From Myxococcota bacterium (GTDB taxonomy: Bacteria > Myxococcota_A > UBA796): 64,000 nt of DNA. Positions 33,294-42,910 of the stretch are shown piece by piece (the stretch's first letter is position 1; every line of letters begins with the position of its first letter). The DNA lies in contig JAQXDW010000074.1 in NCBI GenBank assembly GCA_029251165.1, forward strand, positions 1 to 64,000. Direction: 5' to 3'. The translations under genes and the position numbers were made by a program. The notes under the pieces were generated by a model, which was not told the origin of the DNA, did not search any database, and saw only the letters and a program-made list of their open reading frames with translations.

Positions 33294-34487
33294 ATGAGCC
33301 AAGACACAACCCAGCAGCGGTTTCGCCGCAAGGACAACCTGCTGCTTCGCATCGGATGCCTGCTCTTTGTCGGGGTCTTCTTCCTCCTCGGGCTCACCTG
33401 CAGCGGCTTGTTTGGACTCTCGATGCTGTTCTCGCAGCCTGGGTTCTTCATCATCGCGACGATCCTCGCCACCTTGACAGCGGTGCCCTACGGACTCCTG
33501 CTGCTGTGGCTGGACCGCAACGAGCCCGAGCCCGCCACGCTTCTGATTACGGCGTTCTTGTGGGGGGCCTGTGTCTCGACGATGATCTCGGGTGAGGTGA
33601 ACAGCGGCGTGGCGAACCTGGCGTTCAACCTCACCGGCGATCCATTCATCGCGGACTTCATGGCCGCGTCCTTCTCCGCTCCGTTCATCGAGGAGATCAC
33701 CAAGGGATTCGCGGTCCTTCTCCTGTTTACGCTGTTCCACAAGGAGTTCGACAACGTCCTCGATGGCATCATCTACGGAGCGATCATCGGGCTGGGCTTC
33801 GCATGGTTCGAGAACATCACCTACTACCTCAACGCTGCGGCAGAAGGGGGCATGGGGGGGATGCTCCAGAATGCATGGGCACGTGGTGTTGTCAGCGCCA
33901 GCGGCGGCAGCCATGCCGCCTACACCGGCCTGACCGGCATGGGCTTTGGGCTGATGCGGGTCATGCGGCGCGGACCGATTCGCTGGGCCATGCCGCCGAT
34001 CTTCCTCGGCATCGCGATGTTTGCGCACTTTGCCTGGAACACCTTCGTCGGCCCGTTTGTGTACATCACAGGTGGCGATAGCGTGGCGGTGCAGTACCTC
34101 GTTGCGTTGCCCCTGGCGGTCGCGATCCTCCAGCTCCCATTCACCCTCGTCCTGTTGATTGTTGTCGGGGTCGCATGGCGGCACGAGAATCGCATCATCC
34201 GACAGTACCTCTCGGACTCTGCGGCGGACATCGTCAAGCCAGGCGACATCGAGCGCCTCCTCCCAGCCCGGCGTCGCGCCTGGGCGAGCTTGAAGCGCTT
34301 CTTCACCAAGGGCCCCGGACCATGGTGGCTGCACCGCAGGCTCGGGCGTCGTCAGATCGACCTGGCGTTCCTGAAGTGGCACCATGAGAAGGACGAGGTC
34401 GCCTGGGATCCAGATCAGGATGTCGACATCTTGAAGATCCGCGAAGATATTCGGAAGGTCCGCGCGCAGCTTAGGTCGTCGCTGTAA
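33294..34487 (+). CDS. PrsW-like intramembrane protease
   Basis: A 397-residue membrane protein of about eight helices with the PrsW motifs: FIEEITKGFAVLLL (tandem Glu at 133-134), a central His in SGGSHAAYTGLTGMGFGL, and FAHFAWNTF (late His with Asn). PrsW and the related CPBP family cut membrane-anchored substrates such as anti-sigma factors. The last ~100 residues are a basic, soluble domain (ARRRAWASLKRFF). I use ATG 33294, which has GAGG six bases upstream. It lies alone between two operons; target unknown. Confidence 0.85.
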   Translation: MSQDTTQQRFRRKDNLLLRIGCLLFVGVFFLLGLTCSGLFGLSMLFSQPGFFIIATILATLTAVPYGLLLLWLDRNEPEPATLLITAFLWGACVSTMISGEVNSGVANLAFNLTGDPFIADFMAASFSAPFIEEITKGFAVLLLFTLFHKEFDNVLDGIIYGAIIGLGFAWFENITYYLNAAAEGGMGGMLQNAWARGVVSASGGSHAAYTGLTGMGFGLMRVMRRGPIRWAMPPIFLGIAMFAHFAWNTFVGPFVYITGGDSVAVQYLVALPLAVAILQLPFTLVLLIVVGVAWRHENRIIRQYLSDSAADIVKPGDIERLLPARRRAWASLKRFFTKGPGPWWLHRRLGRRQIDLAFLKWHHEKDEVAWDPDQDVDILKIREDIRKVRAQLRSSL

Positions 34488-34588
34488 TCCGTGTATTCAT
34501 GCCCGCTGCGTTCGCTTGAGGGACGGGGACAGCGGTCCTGAGGAGCATCCGCACGGTAAAGTTGTTTTGCTACTCTCCAGGAGAACTC

Positions 34589-35029
34589 ATGAAGAACACT
34601 GTCCTCATTGCTGCCGCTGCCTTGATGCTGTCTGGCTGTGCCTTGAAGTCCGCCAGCATCCCCAGCGCCGACATCCCGTTCGCAGACGCCGGCTACACCA
34701 TCCTCGGCGAGACCACTGAGGAGTCCTGCGGCTCGTACATCCTGGGCATCGACTTCGGGCACCTGTTCAGCGATCAGGGCGCCTCTGCTGGCTGGAGTCT
34801 CATCAGCAGCGGCACGCCGGAGTCCTCTCGGGCCCTCTACGCTGCCCTGGCCAAGATTCCTGAGGCCACTCATCTCCTCGACACCCGCATCGAGAACGAG
34901 AGCACTGGATTGGTCCTCGGCAGACCGATCTTCGGGCAGCGCTGCGCCACGGTTCATGCCTGGGGCGTCAAGATCGACGAGCGTCCCAATCCCTACCAGG
35001 GCCTCCCTCCGGCTGCAGACGAAGAGTAA
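34589..35029 (+). CDS. Lipoprotein of unknown function
   Basis: A 146-residue protein with a conventional leader MKNTVLIAAAALMLSGC and the start SASIPSADIPFADAGYTILGETTEESCG. Two Cys (SCG; QRCATV) may pair. Homologous proteins with 'Y.vlG.t.G.s.g...fg' occur as small periplasmic lipoproteins (TRL-like group: 'A...L..ipgAD.L......'). AGGAG precedes the ATG. Followed by the convergent lipoprotein gene. Confidence 0.7.
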   Translation: MKNTVLIAAAALMLSGCALKSASIPSADIPFADAGYTILGETTEESCGSYILGIDFGHLFSDQGASAGWSLISSGTPESSRALYAALAKIPEATHLLDTRIENESTGLVLGRPIFGQRCATVHAWGVKIDERPNPYQGLPPAADEE

Positions 35030-35035
35030 GCTGCG

Positions 35036-35779
35036 CTACTGAAGCGCCCGCCGACTCAGCTGACGGGTGAGCGACTCCTCCACCGCGATCAGGTAGTCCT
35101 GAAGCTGGGCCTGGTTGGGCGTGTAGAAGTAGGGCTCGATGTAGCGGGTGCCGACCTCTCCCCAGGTCAGCACTCCGCCGTCGTCTCCGTAGAGAGACCA
35201 CAGCACGCGGATGCGAGCTCCGGCGGCAGAGCCGGTGGACTGTCCGATAAACCAGCCGCCGTTGTGGCTGTAGTAGTGCACGATCAGTGGAACCAGCACT
35301 GCGCCTGTCCCTGGCGGCAGGGAAGGCGGAGCGGTCAGGGGGAGGGGGCGGAGATCGAAGCGGGGCAGGCTCTGGTTGTCGGTGCCGTCCAGCGGTCCGC
35401 TGCCGCGGATGTTGGTGCGGAGCGGCCGTGGCGGGGTCAGCCGACCAGGAAGCGGATGCCAGGAGATGTCTTGCTCATCGAGCAGTCTGGCGAAGGTGGC
35501 GTCGAGCCAGGCGGCTGACTGTGCGGCGTATTGCTCCTGGTGGCGCAGGTCAACCGCGACCGAGCGCACCTGGTTGTCGAGTGCCTCGACTCTGGAAAAG
35601 CCTCCGGAGAACCAAATGTCTCCGACATACTCTCCCTGAGCGAATGGGTCTCCGTCGGGTGCTGGGAGGGTGTGCAGGTGCACAGCGGGGGCCAGCGCGA
35701 TGCTGGCGGGCATCACTGCGGCTGGACCCTCGACCTGACGCAGGGCTGGGCTGGTGCAGGCGAGGAGCAGCGGCAGCAT
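35036..35779 (-). CDS. Lipoprotein with ultra-short leader
   Basis: A 247-residue protein starting MLPLLLACTSPALRQ (seven residues before Cys). The ATG overlaps the stop of the phosphomannomutase gene (TGATG), which supports this start and coupling. The mature part is mixed alpha/beta (YVGDIWFSGGFSRVEALDN; VLVPLIVHYYSHNGGWFIGQ; YLIAVEESLTRQLSRRAL), a shape seen in DUF799- or CsgG-like outer-membrane helper lipoproteins; not certain. Confidence 0.7.
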   Translation of the reverse strand: MLPLLLACTSPALRQVEGPAAVMPASIALAPAVHLHTLPAPDGDPFAQGEYVGDIWFSGGFSRVEALDNQVRSVAVDLRHQEQYAAQSAAWLDATFARLLDEQDISWHPLPGRLTPPRPLRTNIRGSGPLDGTDNQSLPRFDLRPLPLTAPPSLPPGTGAVLVPLIVHYYSHNGGWFIGQSTGSAAGARIRVLWSLYGDDGGVLTWGEVGTRYIEPYFYTPNQAQLQDYLIAVEESLTRQLSRRALQ

Positions 35780-37176
35780 CAGCCGTCCTGTGCTGCCGCT
35801 TCGCGGGCTGCGCGCAGCGGGGCCAGATCGATGTCGACGGGGATCTCGGTCAGCGCATCGACCATGACCCCGAGGATTGCATCGAGCGCGGTGTGGCTGC
35901 GGGCCTCGGCACGAACCGTGAGGCAGGGCTCGGTGTTGGAGACCCGCACCAGTCCCCAGCCGTCTGCGTTGGAGAACCGGATGCCGTCGACGGTCAGGAG
36001 GGTGTAGCCGGACAGCTTCTCCTTGAGCACATCGATGACCCCCCACTTGCCCTCCTCGCCGGTGTGCAGTCGCTGCTCCGGGATGGCGGGGTGGGTGGGG
36101 AGATCCGCGAGCTGCTGATCGAGGTCCTCGACCAGCTCCAGGATTCGGGTCGCGGCGTACAGGCCATCGTCGAAGCCAAAGAAGCGATCGGAGAAGCAGA
36201 TGTGTCCAGACAGCTCTCCGCCGAGGGGAGCGCCCAGCTCCGCCATGCGCTTTTGAATCCAGGGGTAGCCGGTCTGGGTCATGGCATAGGTGCCCTCACC
36301 AGCTGCGACGACCTCCTCCAGCGCCATCGAGCACTTCACGTCTCCGACGACCGCAGCGGGGCCTTCTCGGAGAATGTCGGCTGCCAGCAGGGCCAGCATG
36401 CGGTCGCCGAAGAACATCTCTCCCTTCGCCGAAACCGCACCGACCCGATCTCCGTCTCCGTCGAAGCCGACCCCGAGGTCAGCCCGACACTCCAGGACTG
36501 CGTTGCGCAGATCGACGAGGTTCTTGTTGACCGTGGGATTGGCTGGGTGGTTGGGGAAGGTTCCGTCTGGGTCGCAGTACAGGGGCACGACCTCGACACC
36601 GAGTCGAGAGAACAGCCGCACGGCCATGGGACCAGCGACTCCATTTCCAGCGTCGATCACCACCCGGAGAGGGCGATCTGGAAGCCGGCAGTCGTCGACG
36701 ATGGTGTCGATGTAGGCCGGGCGGACGTCGACCGCGCGGATCTCGCCTGGGGTCTCGGCGACGGGAGGGCCTTCCTCGACCATTCGTCGGACCCGCTGGA
36801 TGTCTTCGCCAAAGAGGGCGTCTCCGCCGAGGCGGGTCTTGAAGCCGTTGTAGCCGGCCGGGTTGTGGCTCGCGGTCACGATGATCCCAGCATCAAAGCC
36901 CAGGGCGCTGACCGTGAAGTACATCACCGGGGTCGGGTTCATGCCGATGTCTGCGACGTTGAGTCCAGCGTCTGCGAGGCCGCGCATCAGGGCCTCTTGG
37001 ATCTGTCGACCGCCGATCCGTGCATCTCGAGCAACCGCGATGTCCGCTGCGCCCCGAGACTTCATCAGGGTGCCCATCGATCGGCCCAGCAGGAGCGCCA
37101 TCTCGGGGTTGATCTCTTCGGGGGTGCGTCCGCGGATGTCGTAGGTCCGCCAGATGTGCGCCGGGGGGATGGTCAT
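35779..37176 (-). CDS. Phosphomannomutase/phosphoglucomutase
   Basis: A 465-residue alpha-D-phosphohexomutase interconverting hexose 1- and 6-phosphates. YDIRG near residue 12, the phosphoserine loop IVTASHNPAGYNG (Ser 103), the metal loop GFDGDGDRVGA, the sugar loop GGELSGHICF, and the phosphate loop VRVSNTEPCLTVR are all present. It resembles AlgC/ManB-type enzymes serving polysaccharide or lipopolysaccharide synthesis. GGAGG lies seven bases before the ATG. It is downstream of the GT-C-like and NuoM-like membrane genes. Confidence 0.92.
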   Translation of the reverse strand: MTIPPAHIWRTYDIRGRTPEEINPEMALLLGRSMGTLMKSRGAADIAVARDARIGGRQIQEALMRGLADAGLNVADIGMNPTPVMYFTVSALGFDAGIIVTASHNPAGYNGFKTRLGGDALFGEDIQRVRRMVEEGPPVAETPGEIRAVDVRPAYIDTIVDDCRLPDRPLRVVIDAGNGVAGPMAVRLFSRLGVEVVPLYCDPDGTFPNHPANPTVNKNLVDLRNAVLECRADLGVGFDGDGDRVGAVSAKGEMFFGDRMLALLAADILREGPAAVVGDVKCSMALEEVVAAGEGTYAMTQTGYPWIQKRMAELGAPLGGELSGHICFSDRFFGFDDGLYAATRILELVEDLDQQLADLPTHPAIPEQRLHTGEEGKWGVIDVLKEKLSGYTLLTVDGIRFSNADGWGLVRVSNTEPCLTVRAEARSHTALDAILGVMVDALTEIPVDIDLAPLRAAREAAAQDG

Positions 37177-37208
37177 CGCGCGTCCTCCATTTTGGGAGCG
37201 GTCCTAAC

Positions 37209-39860
37209 CTACAGCCACCAGCCGCGCAGAGACTCTGGGACCAGCGTGTCGAGTCCGCCCTCCATTAGCTTGCGGAGGGCTGGCACGAGGTCACGGAGCT
37301 GGTGTGCGCCTGTGGCATCGATGGGGTCAAGGAGGAGGCGGGGCCAGATGCCAAGCACCAGGATCAGCAGGGCTGCTGGCCAGAGGCGACGGGGGATGCG
37401 CAGGCTGCCCGTGGGGAGGTGTCGAGAGATGCCGACAGACAGCAAGAACAGCGCAACCATTCCCGTCCCGACCCACCAGGCACCTGCCCACCAGGCGCTC
37501 TGCCAGCAGCCCATTGCCACCAGGAGGATCGCTGCGAATCCAGGTGTTCCGGGTGCTCCGACGAGGGTGAGCCCGGAGAGGATGAGTCCGGCTCGGTTCT
37601 CGCTCGCCGCAGCATCCAGCCAGAGGAGCAGCGCCGCCCCTCCGCTCAGTGCGAGCAGCAGCACACCGCTCCACGCATCGAGCTTGAACGCGGTCAGCCC
37701 GATTCCGATCAGGCCGGCCTGCGCCATCAGGGCTCCGGCTGCGACCTCGCGCCGATCTCGCGCTTCCAGGGCGAGCAGGGCGCCATAGACCGCCCCAGCT
37801 GCGGCGAGGGTGGCGCTGGCTTGTGCCCAGACCGCCGCACCCTCTGGCATCAGCAGGACCGCGCGGGTGAGGTGGAGAACCACGACGGGCATCAGCAGCC
37901 CGACCCGAAGCAGAAGGGCAGGGGTCCACGCCCCCCGGATCGCAACCGCTGCCCCGCCGTGGAGGGGGGCCATCCCGGCCAGTCCCCCGAGACCGAGGAA
38001 TGCAGCTGGAAAGAGACGAACCTGCCATGTCGGATCCGAAGACAAGCCGATCGCAGTGACGAGCAACAGGGCAAGGGCGAGGGGCTGCACGGCGGCGGCA
38101 GCAGACTGCTCCGCGCTGCGAAGTCCGACAAGGGCGAGGGCGAGGCCGGCGAGGGCGAGGGCTGGATCGAGGCTGATTAGAGCGAGAATGAGGCCGCTGA
38201 GGGCGAGCAGCAGGGCTGGAAGACGCGCGGGATGGGTCTGACCTCGCCAGGCAACGAGCAGCCCGATCAGGCTGGCGCTCCCCATGAGGATGACGCCCCA
38301 TCCATCGACGCCGACGGGCACGCTGGGGGTGGCGAATTGGTATCCGCCGAGCCGCAGGTCGTAGCCGAGCAGCAGCCGGAGGGTGACCAGCCCTGGCCCG
38401 AGCGCGCCGAGGAGACTCAGCGGGCGAAACCAGCGACTGAGCAGGCCGCCGAGTGCAGGCGTCAGCGCACCGAGCAGCAGCCAGGGCGTACCGCTGAGGC
38501 CGGCGACGGCCAGCGTCGGACGGGATCCGGTGTCCTGGACGAGCAGCCAGAGCCCCGCGAGCGAGACGGCTCCGGCGAGGATCCACCGACTTCGGGTGGA
38601 GGTCGGTGCCCGCTCGATGGCGACTGCGGCCTGTGACACGGGGCGAATCACCTGCTCCCAGAAGAGGGTCCGCAGCGCTGCGGCGTCGGGCAGGGTGAGC
38701 GGCACGCGGGGGCTGAGCAGTGCCCCTGCGCTGCTCAGCACGAGCATCACCCCAAGCGACCCGGACAGCGGCACCGCATAGCGCCCGCCCCACAGCCCAG
38801 CGAGGGCATCCCCAAGCAGTCCCAGCACTGCGAACGGCACGAGGAGTGCGATAAGGCGAGGGAGAGAGCGTGGTCGGGACAGCTCGGCGCTGGCGGCGAG
38901 CAGCACGAGGCCGCAGCCGACGATGATGAGCAAGACGATGCGCCCCTGGAGCTGCTCTGCGACAGCGAGCCAGGCGGCCATGCCGATGGTCGGGGGGGCG
39001 CCGAGGATGACGAGGGCTGCAGCGAGGCGGGCATCTCCACCCCGATCCAGCATCACCAGCAGCGGCGGTGTCGCGATGAGCAGCAGGCCGGCCTGGGTCG
39101 ATGCGCCTGCCCCGAGGGTCAGCAAGATGAGCCCAAGCAGCGCGCCGCGGAGGCTGCGCTCACCCAGCGCGGCGGTCAAGATTCCCAGCGCTCCGAGCCA
39201 TGCCATCGCGGCCTGAATCCCTGGCGCGGTCACCAGGAGCATGCGGCTGTGCACGAGCAGCCCGAGGCCGAGGATCGGGAGAACAAGACCGCCATGGGCC
39301 GGCCAAGGCGTGATCCCGCTGAGTCCGAGTCCGACAAACACAAGAATGCTGACCATCAGCATCGCCTGGGGAGTGTCCGGCAGCAGCGGGGCGGACCAGG
39401 TGACGTCTCCGGTGTGGCTGATCAGGCCAGAGAGAAGCAGCATCCCAGCCACCACTGAGAGCACCCCAGTGTGGCGGGATGCCTGGTCGCCCAGCAGGAC
39501 TGCGGCCCCTCCCAGCATGATCCCCTGCGCGAGATCGGGGGCCAGCAGCGCTCCGGCGGCGAGGGAGAGCTGAAGGAGCCGCCGGGGAGTGAGCGCGGTG
39601 AGGGTGGTGGAGAGGTACAGCGACAGCAAGATCCCAGCGGACAAGGCATCGCTGCGGAGGCCCACCTCGATGAGGGGGTGGCCGTTGCGCGGGATCCACA
39701 GCACGGTGCTCGACCACGCCGTCCACTGCAGCAGGCCGAACGCCGCGCCGAGCGCGCCGATCAGCAGCACGGCAATCCCGATGCGGCGATCTGGTCGCCA
39801 GGCCATCAGCACGGCGCCAAGTGCTGGCGCCAGCAGGGTCAGCCAAAGCAGACGGTTCAC
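37209..39860 (-). CDS. Fused double NuoM/antiporter-like membrane protein
   Basis: An 883-residue, almost wholly hydrophobic protein. It appears to be two tandem modules of the complex I NuoL/M/N (Mrp antiporter) type. The first (about 1-390) has IPRNGHPLIEVGLRSDALSAGILL; the second (about 430-870) has FATPSVPVGVDGWGVILMGSASLI and the loop GLGGLAGMAPLHGGAAVAIRGA, close to the 'G.aPlH.WLp.Ah' motif. The Glu and Lys of the proton path are largely missing in both, so pumping is doubtful. I choose GTG 39860 (GGAGG just upstream) over the longer frame, which overlaps the upstream gene. No other complex I genes are near. Confidence 0.65.
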   Translation of the reverse strand: MNRLLWLTLLAPALGAVLMAWRPDRRIGIAVLLIGALGAAFGLLQWTAWSSTVLWIPRNGHPLIEVGLRSDALSAGILLSLYLSTTLTALTPRRLLQLSLAAGALLAPDLAQGIMLGGAAVLLGDQASRHTGVLSVVAGMLLLSGLISHTGDVTWSAPLLPDTPQAMLMVSILVFVGLGLSGITPWPAHGGLVLPILGLGLLVHSRMLLVTAPGIQAAMAWLGALGILTAALGERSLRGALLGLILLTLGAGASTQAGLLLIATPPLLVMLDRGGDARLAAALVILGAPPTIGMAAWLAVAEQLQGRIVLLIIVGCGLVLLAASAELSRPRSLPRLIALLVPFAVLGLLGDALAGLWGGRYAVPLSGSLGVMLVLSSAGALLSPRVPLTLPDAAALRTLFWEQVIRPVSQAAVAIERAPTSTRSRWILAGAVSLAGLWLLVQDTGSRPTLAVAGLSGTPWLLLGALTPALGGLLSRWFRPLSLLGALGPGLVTLRLLLGYDLRLGGYQFATPSVPVGVDGWGVILMGSASLIGLLVAWRGQTHPARLPALLLALSGLILALISLDPALALAGLALALVGLRSAEQSAAAAVQPLALALLLVTAIGLSSDPTWQVRLFPAAFLGLGGLAGMAPLHGGAAVAIRGAWTPALLLRVGLLMPVVVLHLTRAVLLMPEGAAVWAQASATLAAAGAVYGALLALEARDRREVAAGALMAQAGLIGIGLTAFKLDAWSGVLLLALSGGAALLLWLDAAASENRAGLILSGLTLVGAPGTPGFAAILLVAMGCWQSAWWAGAWWVGTGMVALFLLSVGISRHLPTGSLRIPRRLWPAALLILVLGIWPRLLLDPIDATGAHQLRDLVPALRKLMEGGLDTLVPESLRGWWL

Positions 39861-39879
39861 ACGTTCCTCCCGGTCGGGA

Positions 39880-41340
39880 CTATCTCGCTTCACCCACCCA
39901 GAGCAGCCATCGCTCGCCATCCTCACCGACGCGCACAGCACCGACAGCCTCCAGGGCCGCCACCAGCTCAGGTCCGCGGCTGCCCAGCTCGCGTCGGTGG
40001 ATCATGACGAGGTGAACTCCAGCGTCCCGGAGTGCTGCGATGACCGCAGGGGTCAGCGCCGCAGGCTCTCCGAGGCCCTCGACGGGATCCCATGTCCGCA
40101 GTGGATAGAGCCACTCCGCCTGCTCGGTCTCACCGAGTCCGTTGAGATCGGGACGCCACGGGGAGGGCTGGCGATGGGCCGTCTGGTAGTACAGCACATA
40201 GCGGGACCGGGGACGAGAGCGGTTGATCTCACCCGGAGGACGGGAGACGGGACCTGGGATCTCTACGATCGGGCCGTCGACAGCTGCGTAGATTGCGGGG
40301 ACCGCAGCCGGCGCGCTGGGGAGCACCGGCTCAATGGGCGAGAGCAGCAGGCCCTCGACCACGATCAGCGGCGCCAGCCAGCGCCAGCCTCGGGCATCCG
40401 CAGTGGTTGCAGCGGCGGCGGCGAGCAGCGCGAGGGTCGCGGCATGCCAGCGATACGGAAACCGCATCGCTTCCAGCAGCGGCAGCTCATACAGCGGCCC
40501 GATCCCCAGCGACAGGATCATTGGAGCCAGCGCCGCGAGGAGGTAGCGTGAGCGGGACAGCAGCGCCGCGAGTCCGAGGCTGAGTCCGATGTAGGCGTTG
40601 ATCGCGAATGGGTTGAGCCCCTCGGTGATGCCGGGTGTCGGGATCTGGAGGGAGGCCCCCATCGCCGCCCGGATCTCCGGTGCCAGCGGTGCACCGGTTC
40701 CCTGCGCGCCGAGGAACGACCACAGCGCCGGTGCGATCGGAAGCAGTCCGAGCAGCGCGAGCAGGTGCCTCCGATCCCTCAGCCCAGCGAGCACCGCCAG
40801 CAGGCAGGCCGCCGCGCCGAGGTACCAGCTCGACAGCACCGCCAGCGCCAGGCCGACTGCAGCGAGCAGCGGCCGCCGTGCCCCGGCGGCCCAGGCCCAC
40901 AGCGCCAGCGCCCAGCCATCCACGCCCTCGGTGATGCCCTCGACGGCATAGCCCTGAAAGAAGGGCGAGCAGCCATAGGCCGCAGCCGCAGTCAGTGCGC
41001 CGATCGAGGAGAAGCCCCAGGCCCGTGCCGCTCCGAAGGCACACAGCACCGTTGCCATCCGTGCGAGCACGCACAGGGAATTCCAGGTCATCGTCAGCCC
41101 GACGAGCTCCTTGATCGGCCAGGCCAGCGCCGCCTTCAGCGGGGAGGCATAGTAGAAGTCGATCCCGTCCGGCCAGCCCAGCCAGTCACCGCCGCTCGGC
41201 CAGGACCACATCCCCCAGACTGCCGGGTAGAGGTCGGTGAATGGCTGACCGATCAGCCCACCTTCCAGCACTGCGGGGAGCGCGGGTCCGAGCCCCCAGA
41301 GCGCGGCCAGCGCGACAGCTGCGAGCCATCCATTCTTCAT
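39880..41340 (-). CDS. GT-C-like polytopic membrane protein
   Basis: A 486-residue protein with about ten membrane helices, beginning GWLAAVALAALWGLGPALPAVLEGGLIG, followed by an acidic first loop (TDLYPAVWGMW) as in GT-C transferases and YfhO-like proteins. The last ~130 residues are soluble (YAAVDGPIVEIPGPVS, AGVHLVMIHRRELG), a pattern found in lipid-linked sugar glycosyltransferases. It starts at the base after the stop of the metalloprotease gene. Possible role in modifying surface glycans together with the phosphohexomutase. Confidence 0.65.
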   Translation of the reverse strand: MKNGWLAAVALAALWGLGPALPAVLEGGLIGQPFTDLYPAVWGMWSWPSGGDWLGWPDGIDFYYASPLKAALAWPIKELVGLTMTWNSLCVLARMATVLCAFGAARAWGFSSIGALTAAAAYGCSPFFQGYAVEGITEGVDGWALALWAWAAGARRPLLAAVGLALAVLSSWYLGAAACLLAVLAGLRDRRHLLALLGLLPIAPALWSFLGAQGTGAPLAPEIRAAMGASLQIPTPGITEGLNPFAINAYIGLSLGLAALLSRSRYLLAALAPMILSLGIGPLYELPLLEAMRFPYRWHAATLALLAAAAATTADARGWRWLAPLIVVEGLLLSPIEPVLPSAPAAVPAIYAAVDGPIVEIPGPVSRPPGEINRSRPRSRYVLYYQTAHRQPSPWRPDLNGLGETEQAEWLYPLRTWDPVEGLGEPAALTPAVIAALRDAGVHLVMIHRRELGSRGPELVAALEAVGAVRVGEDGERWLLWVGEAR

Positions 41341-42741
41341 TCAGCGCCGCCGCCGCCTCGTCAGGCCGATCAGACCGGCCAGCAGCCAGCCCGCACCCAC
41401 CCCGCCGGTGCTGCAGCCAGCGCCGCAGCCCGCGTCGGGGCTGCTCGGCTGCTCAATGGCGATGTCATCGGACTCTCCGGAGTCATCGGATTCTCCGGAG
41501 TCATCGGGCATACCAGAGTCACCCGGCGTGCCGGTGTCAGCGCCCTCCGACGCCGCCATGCTCAGAGACAGCGAGACGTCGCGCTGTGTGCTCAGCATGT
41601 CGGGCCAGGTGCCCGAGGTGTGGAAGTCATCGTGGTCGAGGTTGACCAGCCCGAGGACCACATCCCCAGGTCCCTCGATCGACAGCACGGTGCCCTGCTC
41701 CCAGCGCTCAGAGCTGTCGCTTACGGCCACAACGCCCCACTGTGTGTCACCGGGGACCGATGCCGCCAGGGTGATCGTCATGCCCTCAGGAATGTCGGTG
41801 ACGCGCGCGTAGGTCGCTCCGGTGGTGTACGGCATCACCGTCGGGATGATCTCGGCTGGCAGGTCTGCCGCTGACACTTCCTGATCGATGCGCAGCCCAG
41901 CCCGGGTACCGGTGAACGCTGCCCACGCTGGCGTGTCCTCAGTGCCGATGCGGACCCGCTCTGCCGACAGCGACAGCAGGGCATCCTGCCAGCCACCGGT
42001 GACGGCGTCATAGGCATCGAGGACATCGGGCTTGTTCTCACTGCCCTCCTGCGCAGCCGCTTCCCACAGCGCGACCCCGCCAGCACCCGCGCCGTCGCCG
42101 TAGCGGGCGTCGAGGTGGAGGACCCAGAGCGCGGAGCCATACTCGTAGTACGACCACAGCTGGTGCACGTCCCAGAGGAAGTAGCCATCGGCGCTGATGC
42201 CGGCCCAGGGCGCGTCCTGATAGTCGACGACATAGCCCACCGTCGGGGTCAGCTTCTCGGGGTAGGTCCACTGCTCTGCTGCGGTCGCGACCCCCTCCCA
42301 GATCGGGTAGGTCGGCTCGCGAAAGTCAGTCGCGAACTGGGTGACGTGGTTGAACTCGTGGGCGACGTAAGAAGCCATCTCTTGGGATGAGATGCTCCGG
42401 GCCAGGGCGATGTAGGCCGCACACGCGGAGAGACCGTCGGCGGCGTCGCTGTCCGAGTAGGTGTTGCAGGCGGTAAAGGCGCCGCCGGCCGATTCTTGGT
42501 AGAGGTAGACGTCGAGGATGCCGTCTGGATCGGGGATGGGGGCCTGGAAGCCGATGTCGGTGACCTGAGCATCCCAGGACTCTTCGACATACCGAAGGAT
42601 GTCCTCACAGCGGTCAGCATCGGCGTCCTCCTCCCAGTGGCAGCGCGCTGGGTGAGTCGTGCTGTCCACGGAGCCGTTGCTGGGCGGCCGCCAGTTGATC
42701 TGAGCGGGCTGAGCGAGGATGGCCATGGTCTTACAGAGCAT
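41341..42741 (-). CDS. Secreted metalloprotease-like protein with MYXO-CTERM-like anchor
   Basis: About 466 residues. ASYVAHEFNHVTQF carries an HExxH zinc motif (HEFNH) with a downstream Glu in WEGVATAAEQW, a gluzincin-like arrangement. The C-terminus has an Asp/Ser repeat linker (SGESDDSGESDD), then GCGAGCSTGGVGAGWL, a single helix and a run of five Arg: the MYXO-CTERM sorting pattern, recognised by myxosortase for surface display. The N-terminus is uncertain (MLCKTMAILAQPAQ); no ribosome site is seen at either possible ATG. First gene of a leftward run down to 35036. Confidence 0.75.
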   Translation of the reverse strand: MLCKTMAILAQPAQINWRPPSNGSVDSTTHPARCHWEEDADADRCEDILRYVEESWDAQVTDIGFQAPIPDPDGILDVYLYQESAGGAFTACNTYSDSDAADGLSACAAYIALARSISSQEMASYVAHEFNHVTQFATDFREPTYPIWEGVATAAEQWTYPEKLTPTVGYVVDYQDAPWAGISADGYFLWDVHQLWSYYEYGSALWVLHLDARYGDGAGAGGVALWEAAAQEGSENKPDVLDAYDAVTGGWQDALLSLSAERVRIGTEDTPAWAAFTGTRAGLRIDQEVSAADLPAEIIPTVMPYTTGATYARVTDIPEGMTITLAASVPGDTQWGVVAVSDSSERWEQGTVLSIEGPGDVVLGLVNLDHDDFHTSGTWPDMLSTQRDVSLSLSMAASEGADTGTPGDSGMPDDSGESDDSGESDDIAIEQPSSPDAGCGAGCSTGGVGAGWLLAGLIGLTRRRRR

Positions 42742-42910
42742 TGCGGAAGTATAGACGCGTTCTCTGCCACCATCGATACGACAACGCACCCCGTCTGAGC
42801 CGCACTGATGTCGGCTGGCAGAGCGCGACCATTCACCGGCTCACAGACCTTCTGGGCATGAATGCGTTGACCCCAGCTCGGAGAGTCGGCGGCGGCGGTA
42901 TAGTCGCTTC

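Noticed and set aside
35287..37788. 833-codon open frame on the + strand
   Set aside because: Antisense to the lipoprotein, phosphomannomutase and NuoM-like genes; composition is random Arg/Gly/Ala.
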